DNA of 27,981 bases from a virus: positions 1 through 27,981 of the IMG/VR virus record IMGVR_UViG_3300031566_006338. The stretch is one strand, 5' to 3'. The number at the start of each line of letters is the position of its first letter. Within the stretch, counting starts at the first letter, position 1. The notes under the pieces were generated by a model. That model searched no databases, was not told where the DNA came from, and saw only the letters and a list, made by a program, of their open reading frames with translations. Shown here piece by piece: positions 14,756-21,720 of this stretch. Both the position numbers and the translations under genes were made by a program.

Positions 14756-15401
14756 ATCCGCGCATAGAGGCCTGGAGCACATCAGCCGGCCGCTGCGCCG
14801 TTTCGCCGTGGCGATTTCGTCGCTGACGGCTGATCCGGACAACGTGCGCCTGCATCCGGAACGGAACATCGAGGCGATAGCCGCCAGTCTCAAGCGATTC
14901 GGCCAGCAGGCCCCGGTCGTTTTCATGCGGCGGAAAGGCCGGCGGGTGGTCATCAAGGGCAGCGGCCTGCTGGAGGCGGCCAGGAGCCTGGGCTGGAAGA
15001 GGCTGGCCGCCGTCGGGAGCGGCCTTGCCGGCAGCCAGGCCGCGGCCTTCGCCATCGCCGACAACAGGACGAGCGATCTTTCGGAATTCGACGCGGCACT
15101 GCTGGCGGCCCAGCTCCAGGAACTCCGCTCGGCGTCGGTTCCGCTGGAGGAGCTGGGCTTTACGGAGGATGAGCTGGAGGAGCTGCTTGAGCAGGCAGGC
15201 GCGCCGGGCGAAGGGGCGTCCGACGAACCCGTGTCGCGCCGCAAGGCCCCCAGGACCATGCTGATTCTCGTGGGCCAATTCAAGTTCGACGTGCCCCGCC
15301 GCCAGTTCGATCGATGGCTGGAGGGCGTTGAAAACAAGGTGGGCGCCGACGTGGACAAGATCATCGCGGAGATCAGGCGCCGGCTGAAGCTCGGCTGTTG
15401 A
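14724..15401 (+). CDS. ParB-like domain protein without methyltransferase domain
   Basis: A 225-residue protein with a ParB-like N-terminal domain (residues 28-155): VAISSLTADPDNVRLHP, SLKRFGQQAPVV, VVIKGSGLLEAARSLGW, AFAIADNRTSDLSEFD, LEELGFTEDELEELL. The usual GHRR block is replaced by KGSGLLEAA. The same segments, in the same order, appear in the next two genes, so the three are paralogues. After a short linker its C-terminus (MLILVGQFKFDVPRRQF...) is a separate small domain rather than a methyltransferase. AAGGAG at 14710-14715 supports ATG 14724. Role unknown; it may guide or regulate the fused enzymes downstream. Confidence 0.75.
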   Translation: MKRTQPKPKRRSAHRGLEHISRPLRRFAVAISSLTADPDNVRLHPERNIEAIAASLKRFGQQAPVVFMRRKGRRVVIKGSGLLEAARSLGWKRLAAVGSGLAGSQAAAFAIADNRTSDLSEFDAALLAAQLQELRSASVPLEELGFTEDELEELLEQAGAPGEGASDEPVSRRKAPRTMLILVGQFKFDVPRRQFDRWLEGVENKVGADVDKIIAEIRRRLKLGC

Positions 15402-15403
15402 TT

Positions 15404-15484
15404 CTGCTCTGCGAAGCAGCGATTCCAGCCTTCGCAGCCGAAGTTGCTTCGGCCGAGTAGGCTCGCTGCGCAGCACGAGATTGT
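15404..15484 (+). repeat. Repeat family 2, copy B (intergenic)
   Basis: The 275-base space between ParB-like genes opens with this element: GCTCTGCGAAGC (15406-15417), a middle rich in CTTCG/CGAAG inverted pairs, and GCACGAG (15473-15479). The ends match copies A and C; the middle is longer. The rest of the space (15485-15676) has a GTTACC/GGGTAA inverted pair near 15483-15500 and no gene I can support. Confidence 0.55.
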
Positions 15485-15676
15485 TACCTCGCCGGGGTAA
15501 GTACTCCATTGCCCGGCGATTCAGTCCTTGTACGCTTGACGGGCGGACAAGTGCCAGGCGCGGCCGGCGGCGGTCACGCTAGCCGGCAACGCCGTGGAGG
15601 TATCAGCTCCGCGGTATTTTGCACGCCCGACAGTTTCACAACTATCTTCCAGGCGGTCACGGAATGACGGCTGGAT

Positions 15677-17041
15677 ATGAAACATCGGCGCACGTCCGCC
15701 CGGGGCATGACGGCAATCTGCCCGAATCTGCGGGCCCTGGCCGTTCCGATCGACCGGATCCGTCCTGACCGCGACAACCCCCGCCTGCATGGGGATCGCA
15801 GCCTGCATGCGATCCGTGCGAGCCTCAGCAAATTCGGCCAGCAGAAGCCCATCGTAGTATCCGCCGACGGCGTAGCCGTCGCCGGCAACGGTGTGTTGCT
15901 GGCTGCCAGACAGCTCGGCTGGAGCCACGTGGCCGCCGTGCGGAGCAACCTGAGGGCCGCGGCGCTGCGGGGCTATTCCATCGCCGACAACCGGACGGGC
16001 GAGCTGAGCGAGTGGGACGAGCACCGGCTGGCCGAGCAGCTTCGGGAGCTCGCGGCCGCCCAGGTCGACCTTGAATCGCTCGGTTTCACGTCCGACGAAT
16101 TGGCGGATGTGCTTTATGGATCCCAACAGCCGGAGGACGAACCGGCCGCTCCGGCGGTCGAGGCCAAGCGGCCATACAGCCGGCCGGGCGAGATCTATCG
16201 CCTCGGCAGCCACAGGCTGCTTTGCGGCGATTCCCGCAAGGCCGAGAGCTATGCCAGTTTGATGGGCGAGAGCAACGCCGCCGTGTGCATCACGAGCCCG
16301 CCCTACGGCGTGGGCAAATCTTATGAAGAAAAGGGAATCGCGCCGTGGCTGGCGACCGTCACCCCGGCGATCGAGCACATCTGCCGGCGGGCCCGGGTCG
16401 TGGTCTGGAACATCGGGGACCTTTACGCCACCGCCTCGCAGTACATCGAGCCGACCTTCGCCCACAGCATCGAGATATTCCGCCGGCACGGCTTCAGGCC
16501 GCTCTGGATCCGTATCTGGCTCAAGCAGGGGATGAACTTCGGCGTCGGCCCCTATCATCTGGTTTCCGCCAAGCCCGTCCAGCAATACGAATACATGGGC
16601 GCCTTCGGCACGGACGAGGAGGGGGCCGCGATCTCCCGCGAGGATTTCGACGGCACGGACTTTGAATGGATAATCGCCTTGGCCGGGGCGAAGTACCGTT
16701 TCATTCGTCGGCTCAGCCCGCGCCAGCGCCGTCAGTGGGGCTATGCCGGCATCTGGCAGATGAACACGGTCGCCGCGAACGACCAGCACCCGGCCATGTT
16801 CCCCCTCGAGCTGCCGCTGCGGGCAATGCTGATGCACAGCGACCGGGGCGACCTTGTCCTGGATCCCTTCTGCGGAGCCGGCACGACGATCATTGCCGCC
16901 GAGCGGACCGGAAGGACGTGCCTGGCGATCGAACTGAGCCCGCGATTCTGCGACGTCGCCCGGCGGCGGTGGGCCGAGCTGGCCGGCAGCCCGGGCTGCA
17001 ACTGGCGGAAGGCCACGCCGCCGGCGCTGAAGGAACGGTAA
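15677..17041 (+). CDS. ParB-domain / N4-cytosine or N6-adenine DNA methyltransferase fusion
   Basis: Methylates an exocyclic amino group on DNA. Residues 20-150 are a ParB-like domain (VPIDRIRPDRDNPRLH, SKFGQQKPIVV, AVAGNGVLLAARQLGW, SIADNRTGELSEWDEH). A linker leads to GEIYRLGSHRLLCGDSRK (171-188), the usual entry to phage amino-methyltransferases. Catalytic motif IV is TSPPY (206-210) and the AdoMet motif I is DPFCGAGTT (396-404), so motif IV comes first, as in beta-class enzymes. SPPY favours N4-cytosine, but N6-adenine is not excluded. ATG 15677 is used; ATG 15707 is possible. The next gene starts one base after its stop codon. The ParB part may provide DNA binding for target choice. Confidence 0.88.
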   Translation: MKHRRTSARGMTAICPNLRALAVPIDRIRPDRDNPRLHGDRSLHAIRASLSKFGQQKPIVVSADGVAVAGNGVLLAARQLGWSHVAAVRSNLRAAALRGYSIADNRTGELSEWDEHRLAEQLRELAAAQVDLESLGFTSDELADVLYGSQQPEDEPAAPAVEAKRPYSRPGEIYRLGSHRLLCGDSRKAESYASLMGESNAAVCITSPPYGVGKSYEEKGIAPWLATVTPAIEHICRRARVVVWNIGDLYATASQYIEPTFAHSIEIFRRHGFRPLWIRIWLKQGMNFGVGPYHLVSAKPVQQYEYMGAFGTDEEGAAISREDFDGTDFEWIIALAGAKYRFIRRLSPRQRRQWGYAGIWQMNTVAANDQHPAMFPLELPLRAMLMHSDRGDLVLDPFCGAGTTIIAAERTGRTCLAIELSPRFCDVARRRWAELAGSPGCNWRKATPPALKER

Positions 17042-17042
17042 G

Positions 17043-18377
17043 ATGAGGATCCGCATGCGACCCGTCGAAACCCTGCGCCCCTACGATCGGCATGCCAGGA
17101 TTAACGATGCGGCCGTGGCCGGCGTGGCGCGGTCGATAGGCCGCTTCGGCTTCCGCCAGCCGATCGTCGCCGATGCCGCAGGCGTGATCATCTGCGGCCA
17201 CGTCCGATACAAGGCTGCCAGGATGCTGGGGCTGAGGAAGGTCCCGGTCCACGTCGCCGAGGACTTGACCGATGCCCAGGCCCGCGCCTATCGGCTGGCC
17301 GACAACCGGCTGGCACAGATCGCCGAATGGGACGACGAGCTGCTGGGCCGGGAACTGACCGAACTCCAGGCGATGGACTGCGACCTGGAGAGCCTGGGCT
17401 TCGGGGAGATCGAACTGCAGGAATTGCTGGCCGGCGCGGACGGCGAAGGCCTCGAGGACGAAGCGCCGGCGCCGCCGGCGACGGCGGAAAGCAAGCCGGG
17501 CGAGCTCTACGAACTTGGGCGTCACAGGCTCCTGGTGGGCGATGCCGCGAGCGCCGACGACATGGCAAGACTCATGGGCGGGCGCCAGGCCGACCTGCTC
17601 CTGACGGACCCGCCTTACAATGTCCAGTACGAGGGCAAGACGGCCGATGCGCTGACGATTGAAAACGATTCGATGGACGATGAGACCTTCCGGCGATTTC
17701 TGGCCCGGGCGTTCGCCGCCGCCGACGAGGCGATGCGCCCGGGCGCCATCTTCTACGTTTGGCACGCCGACAGCGAGGGGTTCAATTTTCGCGCCGCCTG
17801 CCGCGACGTCGGCTGGCGAGTGCGGCAGTGCCTGGTGTGGGTCAAGAACGCGATGGTCCTCGGCCGCCAGGACTACCAGTGGCGACACGAGCCCTGCCTC
17901 TATGGTTGGAAGGACGGGGCGGCCCACACGTGGCTTGGCGATCGCAGCCAAACGACGATCACAGGCGCGGATCCGGCCTGGGGGCTCGCCAAGGTCTCCG
18001 AAGGCTGGTGCGTGACGATAGCCGGCCGCTCGCACCTGGTGACGGGCAGGCGGGTGAGGATTCGGGAATACGCCAGCAGCGTCCTGGTCTTCGACCGGCC
18101 GTCACGCAGCGAGGATCATCCGACGATGAAGCCGGTTGATCTGTTTGAATACCAGATCCGCAACAGCGCGCGGCGAGGCGAGCTGATCCTGGACCCTTTC
18201 GCCGGCAGCGGCACGACGGTCGTCGCGGCCGAGCGGGCCGGGCGGGTCGCCTGCGTCATGGAACTCGATCCGCGGTACGCCGACGTCATCCGCCGGCGCT
18301 GGGCGGAATGCCTCGCCGGCGAGGGGTGCGATTGGCGGGCGGCGACCCCGCCCGTCAATGGTCGGCGGCGGCGGTAA
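17043..18377 (+). CDS. ParB-domain / N6-adenine DNA methyltransferase fusion
   Basis: A 444-residue paralogue of the preceding gene. ParB-like domain at residues 1-130 (VETLRPYDRHARIN, SIGRFGFRQPIV, CGHVRYKAARMLGL, AYRLADNRLAQIAEWDDE). GELYELGRHRLLVGD follows (153-167), then catalytic motif IV DPPY (189-192) and motif I DPFAGSGTT (384-392). DPPY is typical of N6-adenine methyltransferases. It begins one base after the upstream stop and shares the closing phrase (G)CxWRxATPP with it, which supports tandem duplication. This copy keeps the CGHVRYKAA block of a canonical ParB-like nuclease domain, whereas its neighbours have degraded versions. Confidence 0.9.
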   Translation: MRIRMRPVETLRPYDRHARINDAAVAGVARSIGRFGFRQPIVADAAGVIICGHVRYKAARMLGLRKVPVHVAEDLTDAQARAYRLADNRLAQIAEWDDELLGRELTELQAMDCDLESLGFGEIELQELLAGADGEGLEDEAPAPPATAESKPGELYELGRHRLLVGDAASADDMARLMGGRQADLLLTDPPYNVQYEGKTADALTIENDSMDDETFRRFLARAFAAADEAMRPGAIFYVWHADSEGFNFRAACRDVGWRVRQCLVWVKNAMVLGRQDYQWRHEPCLYGWKDGAAHTWLGDRSQTTITGADPAWGLAKVSEGWCVTIAGRSHLVTGRRVRIREYASSVLVFDRPSRSEDHPTMKPVDLFEYQIRNSARRGELILDPFAGSGTTVVAAERAGRVACVMELDPRYADVIRRRWAECLAGEGCDWRAATPPVNGRRRR

Positions 18378-18527
18378 TTCCTGCGGGAATCTTCGCCAAC
18401 TGCCATAAGTCCGCATGAATGCGAAGGATGTGAGACGCGGGAATCTGCACCTTTGCGGCGGGATTCCCTTGGCTGTAGCGGGCTTTCTTGGCCTGATGTG
18501 GTCATGAACATGCGAAAGGAACACACG

Positions 18528-18776
18528 ATGAAAACGACCAAGAAGAACACGATCAAGATTGCCGGATACGATCAGGCCATCGAGTCAGTGACGGCCGAGT
18601 GGTTGACCGCCCGGATGCGGAACGGCCGCCGCCGGGTCGAGGTCCTCGGTTGGAAGCGCCTGGCTGCGATCTACTACGCCAACCAGCCCGGCAGCGCCGT
18701 CCGCAAGGTCATCAACGCCGCGGCCCGCCGGTGCGGTTACACGCCGAGCACCATCTTGGCCCTGAACGCAGAGTGA
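18528..18776 (+). CDS. Small basic hypothetical protein (82 aa)
   Basis: Starts at ATG 18528 after GAAAGGAACAC. The product (MKTTKKNTIKIAGYDQ...VEVLGWKRLAAIYYANQPG...) is basic and mostly helical. No family recognised. The 150 bases upstream, after the methyltransferase gene, contain three copies of a GCGGGA(A)T(C/T)-like phrase (18386, 18438, 18458) but no recognised promoter or terminator. Confidence 0.5.
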   Translation: MKTTKKNTIKIAGYDQAIESVTAEWLTARMRNGRRRVEVLGWKRLAAIYYANQPGSAVRKVINAAARRCGYTPSTILALNAE

Positions 18777-18788
18777 AGGGAGAAAGCT

Positions 18789-18977
18789 ATGAACGCCAAG
18801 AAGACCACGCGGAAGCAGCGACTGGAACGGATGAACGCCCTGGCGGCTGAGGTGGACACCTGCCTGGCCGAATTGCGGGGCATCAAGCAGCAGCGCGAGC
18901 GTCTGAGCATGGCGCGGCGGCGCGTCATCCAGGAACGCATCGCGGCCCTGGGAGATCAAATGCGGCAGTTGGTATAG
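18789..18977 (+). CDS. Small coiled-coil protein (62 aa)
   Basis: Starts at ATG 18789 after GAAGGGAGAAAGC. The whole product is charged and helical (RKQRLERMNALAAEVDTCL, QQRERLSMARRRVIQER), with heptad-like spacing, so a small coiled coil is likely. No family recognised. It is one of four short genes with strong purine-rich ribosome-binding sites between the methyltransferases and the head genes. Confidence 0.5.
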   Translation: MNAKKTTRKQRLERMNALAAEVDTCLAELRGIKQQRERLSMARRRVIQERIAALGDQMRQLV

Positions 18978-19005
18978 CGGGAACAAGTAAGGAAGGAAAA
19001 CCACC

Positions 19006-19077
19006 ATGAACGACAACCGTGAGGCGGCACGAGGCGAAGGGCAGTACCGCCGCCTCTGCATAAAGGCCGGGCTTTGA
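19006..19077 (+). CDS. Very short reading frame (23 aa), possible leader peptide
   Basis: AAGGAAGGAAAA stands just before ATG 19006; the product is MNDNREAARGEGQYRRLCIKAGL. The DNA itself can fold: GAGGCGG (19020-19026) pairs with CCGCCTC, and a second stem GCCCGC/GCGGGC (19084-19089, 19094-19099) follows the stop. A leader or attenuator for the downstream HARE-HTH gene is possible; a chance frame in a structured repeat is equally possible. Confidence 0.25.
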   Translation: MNDNREAARGEGQYRRLCIKAGL

Positions 19078-19119
19078 GAAACCGCCCGCTGCGGCGGGCC
19101 TAACAGAAAGGAACGTGCC

Positions 19120-19557
19120 ATGAAGACCAAGAAGAGCAGCAAGAAGCAGACGACAAGCAGGACGGAGAAATGCCCGGCCAAGCGGCACAAGGTTGTGTCG
19201 CTGTCGCAATACGAGGCCGAGCGGAAGGCGGCGGGGGCGGCCCAGGGCGGCAAGTCCGCCGCCGAGGCGGCCAAGGACGCGGCCAGGCCGGAAAAGCCCA
19301 CCACGGCCAAACGTGGGGGCAAGGGGGGCAAGCGTGCCAGCGGGCTCGATGCCGCGGCTCAGGTCCTGGCTGAGGCCGGCGAGCCATTGAACACCAAGAC
19401 GATGGTCGAGCGCATGCTGGCCAAGGGCTACTGGACCAGCAATGGGAAGACGCCGGCGGCGACGATCTACTCCGCGATTCTGCGCGAGATCAAGGCCAAG
19501 GGCGACGGGAGCCGTTTCCGAAAGGCCGATCGGGGGAAGTTCGGGCTGGCCAGATAG
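19120..19557 (+). CDS. HARE-HTH (winged helix) domain protein
   Basis: The 145-residue protein has a lysine-rich, disordered N-terminus ([17 protein letters not shown]) and a C-terminal winged helix at about 75-145 ([20 protein letters not shown], then [20 protein letters not shown] and [12 protein letters not shown]). This matches the HARE-HTH/HB1-ASXL domain, also found in bacterial RNA polymerase delta subunits, restriction enzymes and eukaryotic ASXL proteins, where it is thought to link to DNA or its modification state. Stand-alone versions with a histone-like basic tail occur in Planctomycetota as far as I recall. AAAGGAAC precedes the start. Here it may be a regulator of late genes or a sensor of the phage's own methylation. 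Confidence 0.75.
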   Translation: MKTKKSSKKQTTSRTEKCPAKRHKVVSLSQYEAERKAAGAAQGGKSAAEAAKDAARPEKPTTAKRGGKGGKRASGLDAAAQVLAEAGEPLNTKTMVERMLAKGYWTSNGKTPAATIYSAILREIKAKGDGSRFRKADRGKFGLAR

Positions 19558-19580
19558 CCCGTTCATGGGCGGCGCCCCCC

Positions 19581-19606
19581 GCACCCCGGCACGGAGGCCG
19601 GGGTGC
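19581..19606. terminator. Strong hairpin after the HARE-HTH gene, possible terminator
   Basis: GCACCCCGGC (19581-19590) and GCCGGGGTGC (19597-19606) form a perfect 10-bp stem with a 6-base loop. No U-run follows, so rho-independent termination is uncertain; it could instead be an RNA-processing or pausing site at the border of the head module. A TTACCC/GGGTAA inverted pair lies shortly after (about 19649-19666). Confidence 0.45.
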
Positions 19607-19702
19607 GGCTCGTCTCATGAAAGGTCGCCTTGGAGGCCCGCAAAAATTCTTACCCGCAGGGGGTAACTAGCCCCTACCGGCGCCCCGCCGCCGCCCTGGA
19701 CA

Positions 19703-19978
19703 ATGGGCGCGATGGCACGGACGCCCGCAGAAATCGACGCGCTGGCCGACTACACCAACGCCCAGATGGTCAGGCTGATCCGCTGGGCGATCGCCGAGCT
19801 CATCAGCGACCCGGAAATGACCGTCACGGTCGCCGCCAACACCTACACGCACCAGGACCTCGACAAGCTCCAGCGAATGCTCGCCCACTTCGAGCGGGCC
19901 GTCATCGATGAGCAGGACCAGGCCGCAGCCGACGCCGGCGGCGCCTGCGCGACTGTCCGCTACCAGGAGGCGAGCTGA
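19703..19978 (+). CDS. Head-tail joining protein, gpW-like
   Basis: A 91-residue protein placed directly before the portal gene, where lambda has gpW. Its middle, VTVAANTYTHQDLDKLQRML, has the hairpin-then-helix pattern of gpW, with a preceding helix (DYTNAQMVRLIRWAIAEL). Family members occupy the connector and help stabilise packaged DNA and accept the tail. The start may be ATG 19703 or ATG 19712. Its stop overlaps the portal start (TGATG), and AGGAGG for the portal lies inside this gene. Confidence 0.6.
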   Translation: MGAMARTPAEIDALADYTNAQMVRLIRWAIAELISDPEMTVTVAANTYTHQDLDKLQRMLAHFERAVIDEQDQAAADAGGACATVRYQEAS

Positions 19979-21720
19979 TGGCACCGAAGGAACAAACCAG
20001 CTCGCTGATCGAAAGGGCCGGCCGCGCCGCGGGCGACTTCGTCCGCCGGTTCCGCCAGGCTTCCGTTCCGCCGATCGAACTCGCCGGCACTTACCACGAG
20101 GCCGCGCGCAAGGACGCCACGACCGCCGACTGGCGGGCGGCGCTGACCTCCGCCGACCAGTCCATCCTCGACGACCTCGACACGATGCTCGCCCGCAGCC
20201 GGACGATGATCGCCAACGACGGCTACGCCGCCAGTATGCAGGGCGGCTACAGGCGCTCAGTCGTCGGCGGCGGCATAACGGCCCGCTCGGCCGCCAGGCA
20301 CCCCGACACGAACGTGATGCTCAAGAGCTTCAACGCCGAGCTTGACGCCCTTTGGAACGAATACTATTGGGACCCGGCAGTCTGCGACGCCGAGCAGACC
20401 AAGACCATGCCGGAAAAACAGCAGCTCTGGATGAACGAGCTGTTCGCCGCCGGCGGAGTGTTCATCGTCGAGGACTACCTGCCTAGAGGCGAGGCCGCGG
20501 CCCTGGTGCTCCAGGAGATCGAGTACGAGCAGCGCGACACGCTGCTGACGGATTTCGAGGGCCGCGCCGTCCGCGGCGGCATCGAGCTGGGAAGCCGGCA
20601 CGAGCCGCTGGCGTACCACCTCTACACGGCGGCGCACCCGCTCGATGACTACGGCAGCAAGTCGCGGCGAGTACCCGCCGACCGCTGCATCCACCTGTAC
20701 CGCCAGGACCGCGTCCGCCAGCGGATCGGTGCGCCGTGGATGCGCCCCATCATGCAATCGATTCGCAACCTGGCGATGTTCGATAACTACACGATGCATA
20801 CCTCGCGGACTCGGGCCGCATACGTCGGCTTCATCGAGCAGCCCGACGCCGGCGGCCCGCCGACGCTGCCGGGCGTTGTGGCCGCGCGCCTCAGTGCGGC
20901 GCGCCCGGGCGGCCAGCCGAGCGAGGCTGAACTTGCCGGCAGGATTGAGATTGCCGTACAGTCCGGCATGTTCGCGGTCCTGAAGCCGGGACAGAAGCCG
21001 CACTTTCCCAACGTCGCCAGCCCCGACACCATGTACCCGCCGTTCGTCCTGGAGCAGCTCAAGCGGATCTCCGCGGGCACCGGCCTGGACCTGACCACCG
21101 TCGCCCGCTGGTACGCAGATGGAAATTTCAGCAGCCAGCGCCAGGCGAAATTGGACATGTGGGCCGAGGTCGACTGGATCCAGGACATCCTCTTCATTCA
21201 CAAGGCGATGCGCCGCATCCGCCGGCGGTTCGTCGAGCTGAACATACTCGAAGGCCGCCTGCGGGCCACGGGCTACGCCGAAAGCCAGCGATGGCGCACG
21301 GCCTACCTGACGACCAACTGGCAGGGCCCGCCGAAACACACGATCGACGAGATCAAGGACCAGGCCGCCTGGAGCATGAAGTTCAAGAACCTGATCGGCA
21401 GCCCCCAGGAATACTGCAACGAACAAGGCAAGGACATCCGCGACGTGCTGGCCGAGATCGACGAGTTCAGGCGGATGGCGCAGAACGATTACAACCTCGG
21501 CGACCTGTTGCCCCTGATCTGGGGAACCTCGATCGCCAACCAGCCCAAGGCCGGGAAAAAGCCCGCCGACCCGTCCAGGGCCGGCGACAACGGAAATGAC
21601 GCGGACGACGGCGACCTGGCCGGCCTCGTGGCCAGGCAGGCGAGGCTTCAGGCGATTCTCGATGACGGAGACGGCCCGCCACGCGGGTCGTATAGCGACA
21701 ATGGCGCGCGCAGATTGTGA
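19978..21720 (+). CDS. Portal protein, lambda gpB family
   Basis: Forms the dodecameric vertex through which DNA is packaged. The 580 residues carry recognisable family features: LDTMLARSRTMIANDGYAAS (about 64-83) followed by RRSVVGGGI, VPADRCIHLYRQDRVRQRIGAPWM, the central FDNYTMHTSRTRAA segment, and SAGTGLDLTTVARWYADGNF and SSQRQAKLDMW. ATG 19978 overlaps the upstream stop and has a perfect AGGAGG eight bases before it. The C-terminus (PPRGSYSDNGARRL) is encoded by an inverted copy of the dispersed palindromic element, suggesting that the natural end was altered by insertion. It overlaps the protease/capsid gene. Confidence 0.9.
   Translation: MAPKEQTSSLIERAGRAAGDFVRRFRQASVPPIELAGTYHEAARKDATTADWRAALTSADQSILDDLDTMLARSRTMIANDGYAASMQGGYRRSVVGGGITARSAARHPDTNVMLKSFNAELDALWNEYYWDPAVCDAEQTKTMPEKQQLWMNELFAAGGVFIVEDYLPRGEAAALVLQEIEYEQRDTLLTDFEGRAVRGGIELGSRHEPLAYHLYTAAHPLDDYGSKSRRVPADRCIHLYRQDRVRQRIGAPWMRPIMQSIRNLAMFDNYTMHTSRTRAAYVGFIEQPDAGGPPTLPGVVAARLSAARPGGQPSEAELAGRIEIAVQSGMFAVLKPGQKPHFPNVASPDTMYPPFVLEQLKRISAGTGLDLTTVARWYADGNFSSQRQAKLDMWAEVDWIQDILFIHKAMRRIRRRFVELNILEGRLRATGYAESQRWRTAYLTTNWQGPPKHTIDEIKDQAAWSMKFKNLIGSPQEYCNEQGKDIRDVLAEIDEFRRMAQNDYNLGDLLPLIWGTSIANQPKAGKKPADPSRAGDNGNDADDGDLAGLVARQARLQAILDDGDGPPRGSYSDNGARRL
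21675..21699 (-). repeat. Dispersed palindromic element, copy 5 (inverted, at gene junction)
   Basis: The reverse complement reads GTCGCTATACGACCCGC then GTG and GCGGG, one transition away from the 17-base consensus. It spans the last codons of the portal gene and ends just before ATG 21701 of the protease/capsid gene. Confidence 0.7.

Noticed and set aside
15521-17056. An antisense open frame of about 511 codons opposite the first ParB/methyltransferase fusion
   Set aside because: The sense strand carries complete methyltransferase motifs; the antisense product is an Arg/Pro/Gly-rich shadow.
20786-20800. ACTACACGATGC in the portal gene, similar to the dispersed element core
   Set aside because: It encodes the conserved portal segment FDNYTMHTSRTR, lacks the hairpin part, and is best explained as a chance match.
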